This document shows positions 63,496 through 64,000 of a stretch of 64,000 nt of DNA, piece by piece. The DNA comes from Dama dama. Its lineage: Eukaryota > Chordata > Mammalia > Artiodactyla > Cervidae. The notes below the pieces were generated by a model, which did not search any database, was not told the DNA's origin, and was given only the letters and a program-made list of their open reading frames with translations. The position numbers and the translations under genes are program-made. Each line of letters begins with the position of its first letter. The stretch's first letter is position 1. Where the stretch lies: NCBI RefSeq assembly GCF_033118175.1, contig NC_083691.1, positions 61,966,001-62,030,000 on the forward strand, written 5' to 3'.

Positions 63496-64000
63496 AAAAA
63501 AACCCACAAAACAGATTGCTCTAAAGTGTCCATTTTTCTAATTCTTTTTCACTGGAATTCAATAGCTGTGCCTGTTTCAAAAATGTTCCTTGCCTATCCT
63601 AGGGCTATCTGAGCATCAGAAGACTAAGATGGAGTTGGGGGGGAGTATGAAAAAGAAGCCCTTTCTGTTTGTGCAAAACAAGATGTGTGATCCTTCAAGG
63701 AAAGCCTTAGGTTGCATTAGATAATTCTGATTTTAAATGTCTAATCTTAAAGCTATAACTCAGGGATAAAAGAGTGTGAGTATTTTCATTTGTGGTTTGT
63801 GGAGGGTCTTATTGCATTTCTCCATCTTCTTAGAGCTAGCCAAGAGGTTCATGGTAGAGAATAGCTCACCTAAGCCAATTTGAATGAATTCTCCACCACC
63901 ACCTCCCCGAAGAAAATTCCTAACATGGAAATTCATTTCAGCAGGAGAGGTCTCTATTTTTGAAATGTTTTGACCTGATTTAGAGGCTAGATATAAATAA
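63496..64000. other. Unique sequence to window end
   Basis: Non-repetitive; no open frame of note, no recognised repeat. Confidence 0.4.

Overview
The window is nuclear DNA from a pecoran ruminant (cattle, sheep, goat or deer group; the sequence alone does not tell which). The diagnosis rests on about 20 Bov-family SINEs (Bov-tA, Bov-A and Bov-A2), six copies of the RTE-type LINE BovB, artiodactyl L1 3' ends and older mammal-wide repeats (MIR, L2, hAT/MER5-like). No host protein-coding exon, rRNA, tRNA, CRISPR array, plasmid or viral gene could be supported. Almost every longer open frame is a chance frame, and the longest ones lie within or antisense to BovB or Bov-A2 copies. The setting is therefore an intergenic or large intronic stretch whose locus I could not identify.

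Layout. 0-7 kb: mostly unique sequence with MIR fragments, two Bov-tA SINEs, a perfect AT-rich hairpin near 0.5 kb and a repeat-poor block at 4.4-5.7 kb with several homeodomain-type cores. 7-17 kb: a CHR-type SINE, Bov-tA copies, MER5A, a 318-bp hAT element with 8-bp target duplications, an L2 split by a SINE, an L1 3' end split by a SINE and a tail-only BovB insertion. 17-25.6 kb: repeat-poor apart from a MIR/SINE cluster at 19.7-20.4 kb and an L2/Bov-A pair at 22 kb. 25.6-26.45 kb: three antisense Bov/CHR SINE insertions in about 800 bp. 29-38 kb: BovB and L1 fragments, long microsatellites and a 0.67-kb BovB 3' piece. 40-49 kb: several SINEs, a G-quadruplex candidate, a long unnamed ancient repeat, an antisense BovB and an hAT relic. 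50.1-52.4 kb: the largest mobile element, a 2.25-kb minus-strand BovB with exact 13-bp target duplications and remnants of the endonuclease and reverse-transcriptase domains. 52.4-58.6 kb: the most GC/CpG-rich unique DNA of the window, with Bov-A/A2 copies at 53.8-54.6 kb. 58.8-61 kb: a young-looking BovB 3' piece, L1M, Bov-tA and L1 fragments. 61-64 kb: mainly unique, plus a second copy of the 47.5-kb hAT family in reverse orientation.

How the parts relate. BovB is the autonomous element whose machinery is known to move Bov-tA and Bov-A SINEs through their shared 3' tail. The window holds both partners, and target duplications read directly here (10-18 bp) fit target-primed insertion for several copies. 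No BovB copy here is intact: the largest lacks its 5' end and has YADN instead of the catalytic YADD. The unique blocks look like candidate conserved non-coding DNA, but conservation cannot be shown from one sequence.
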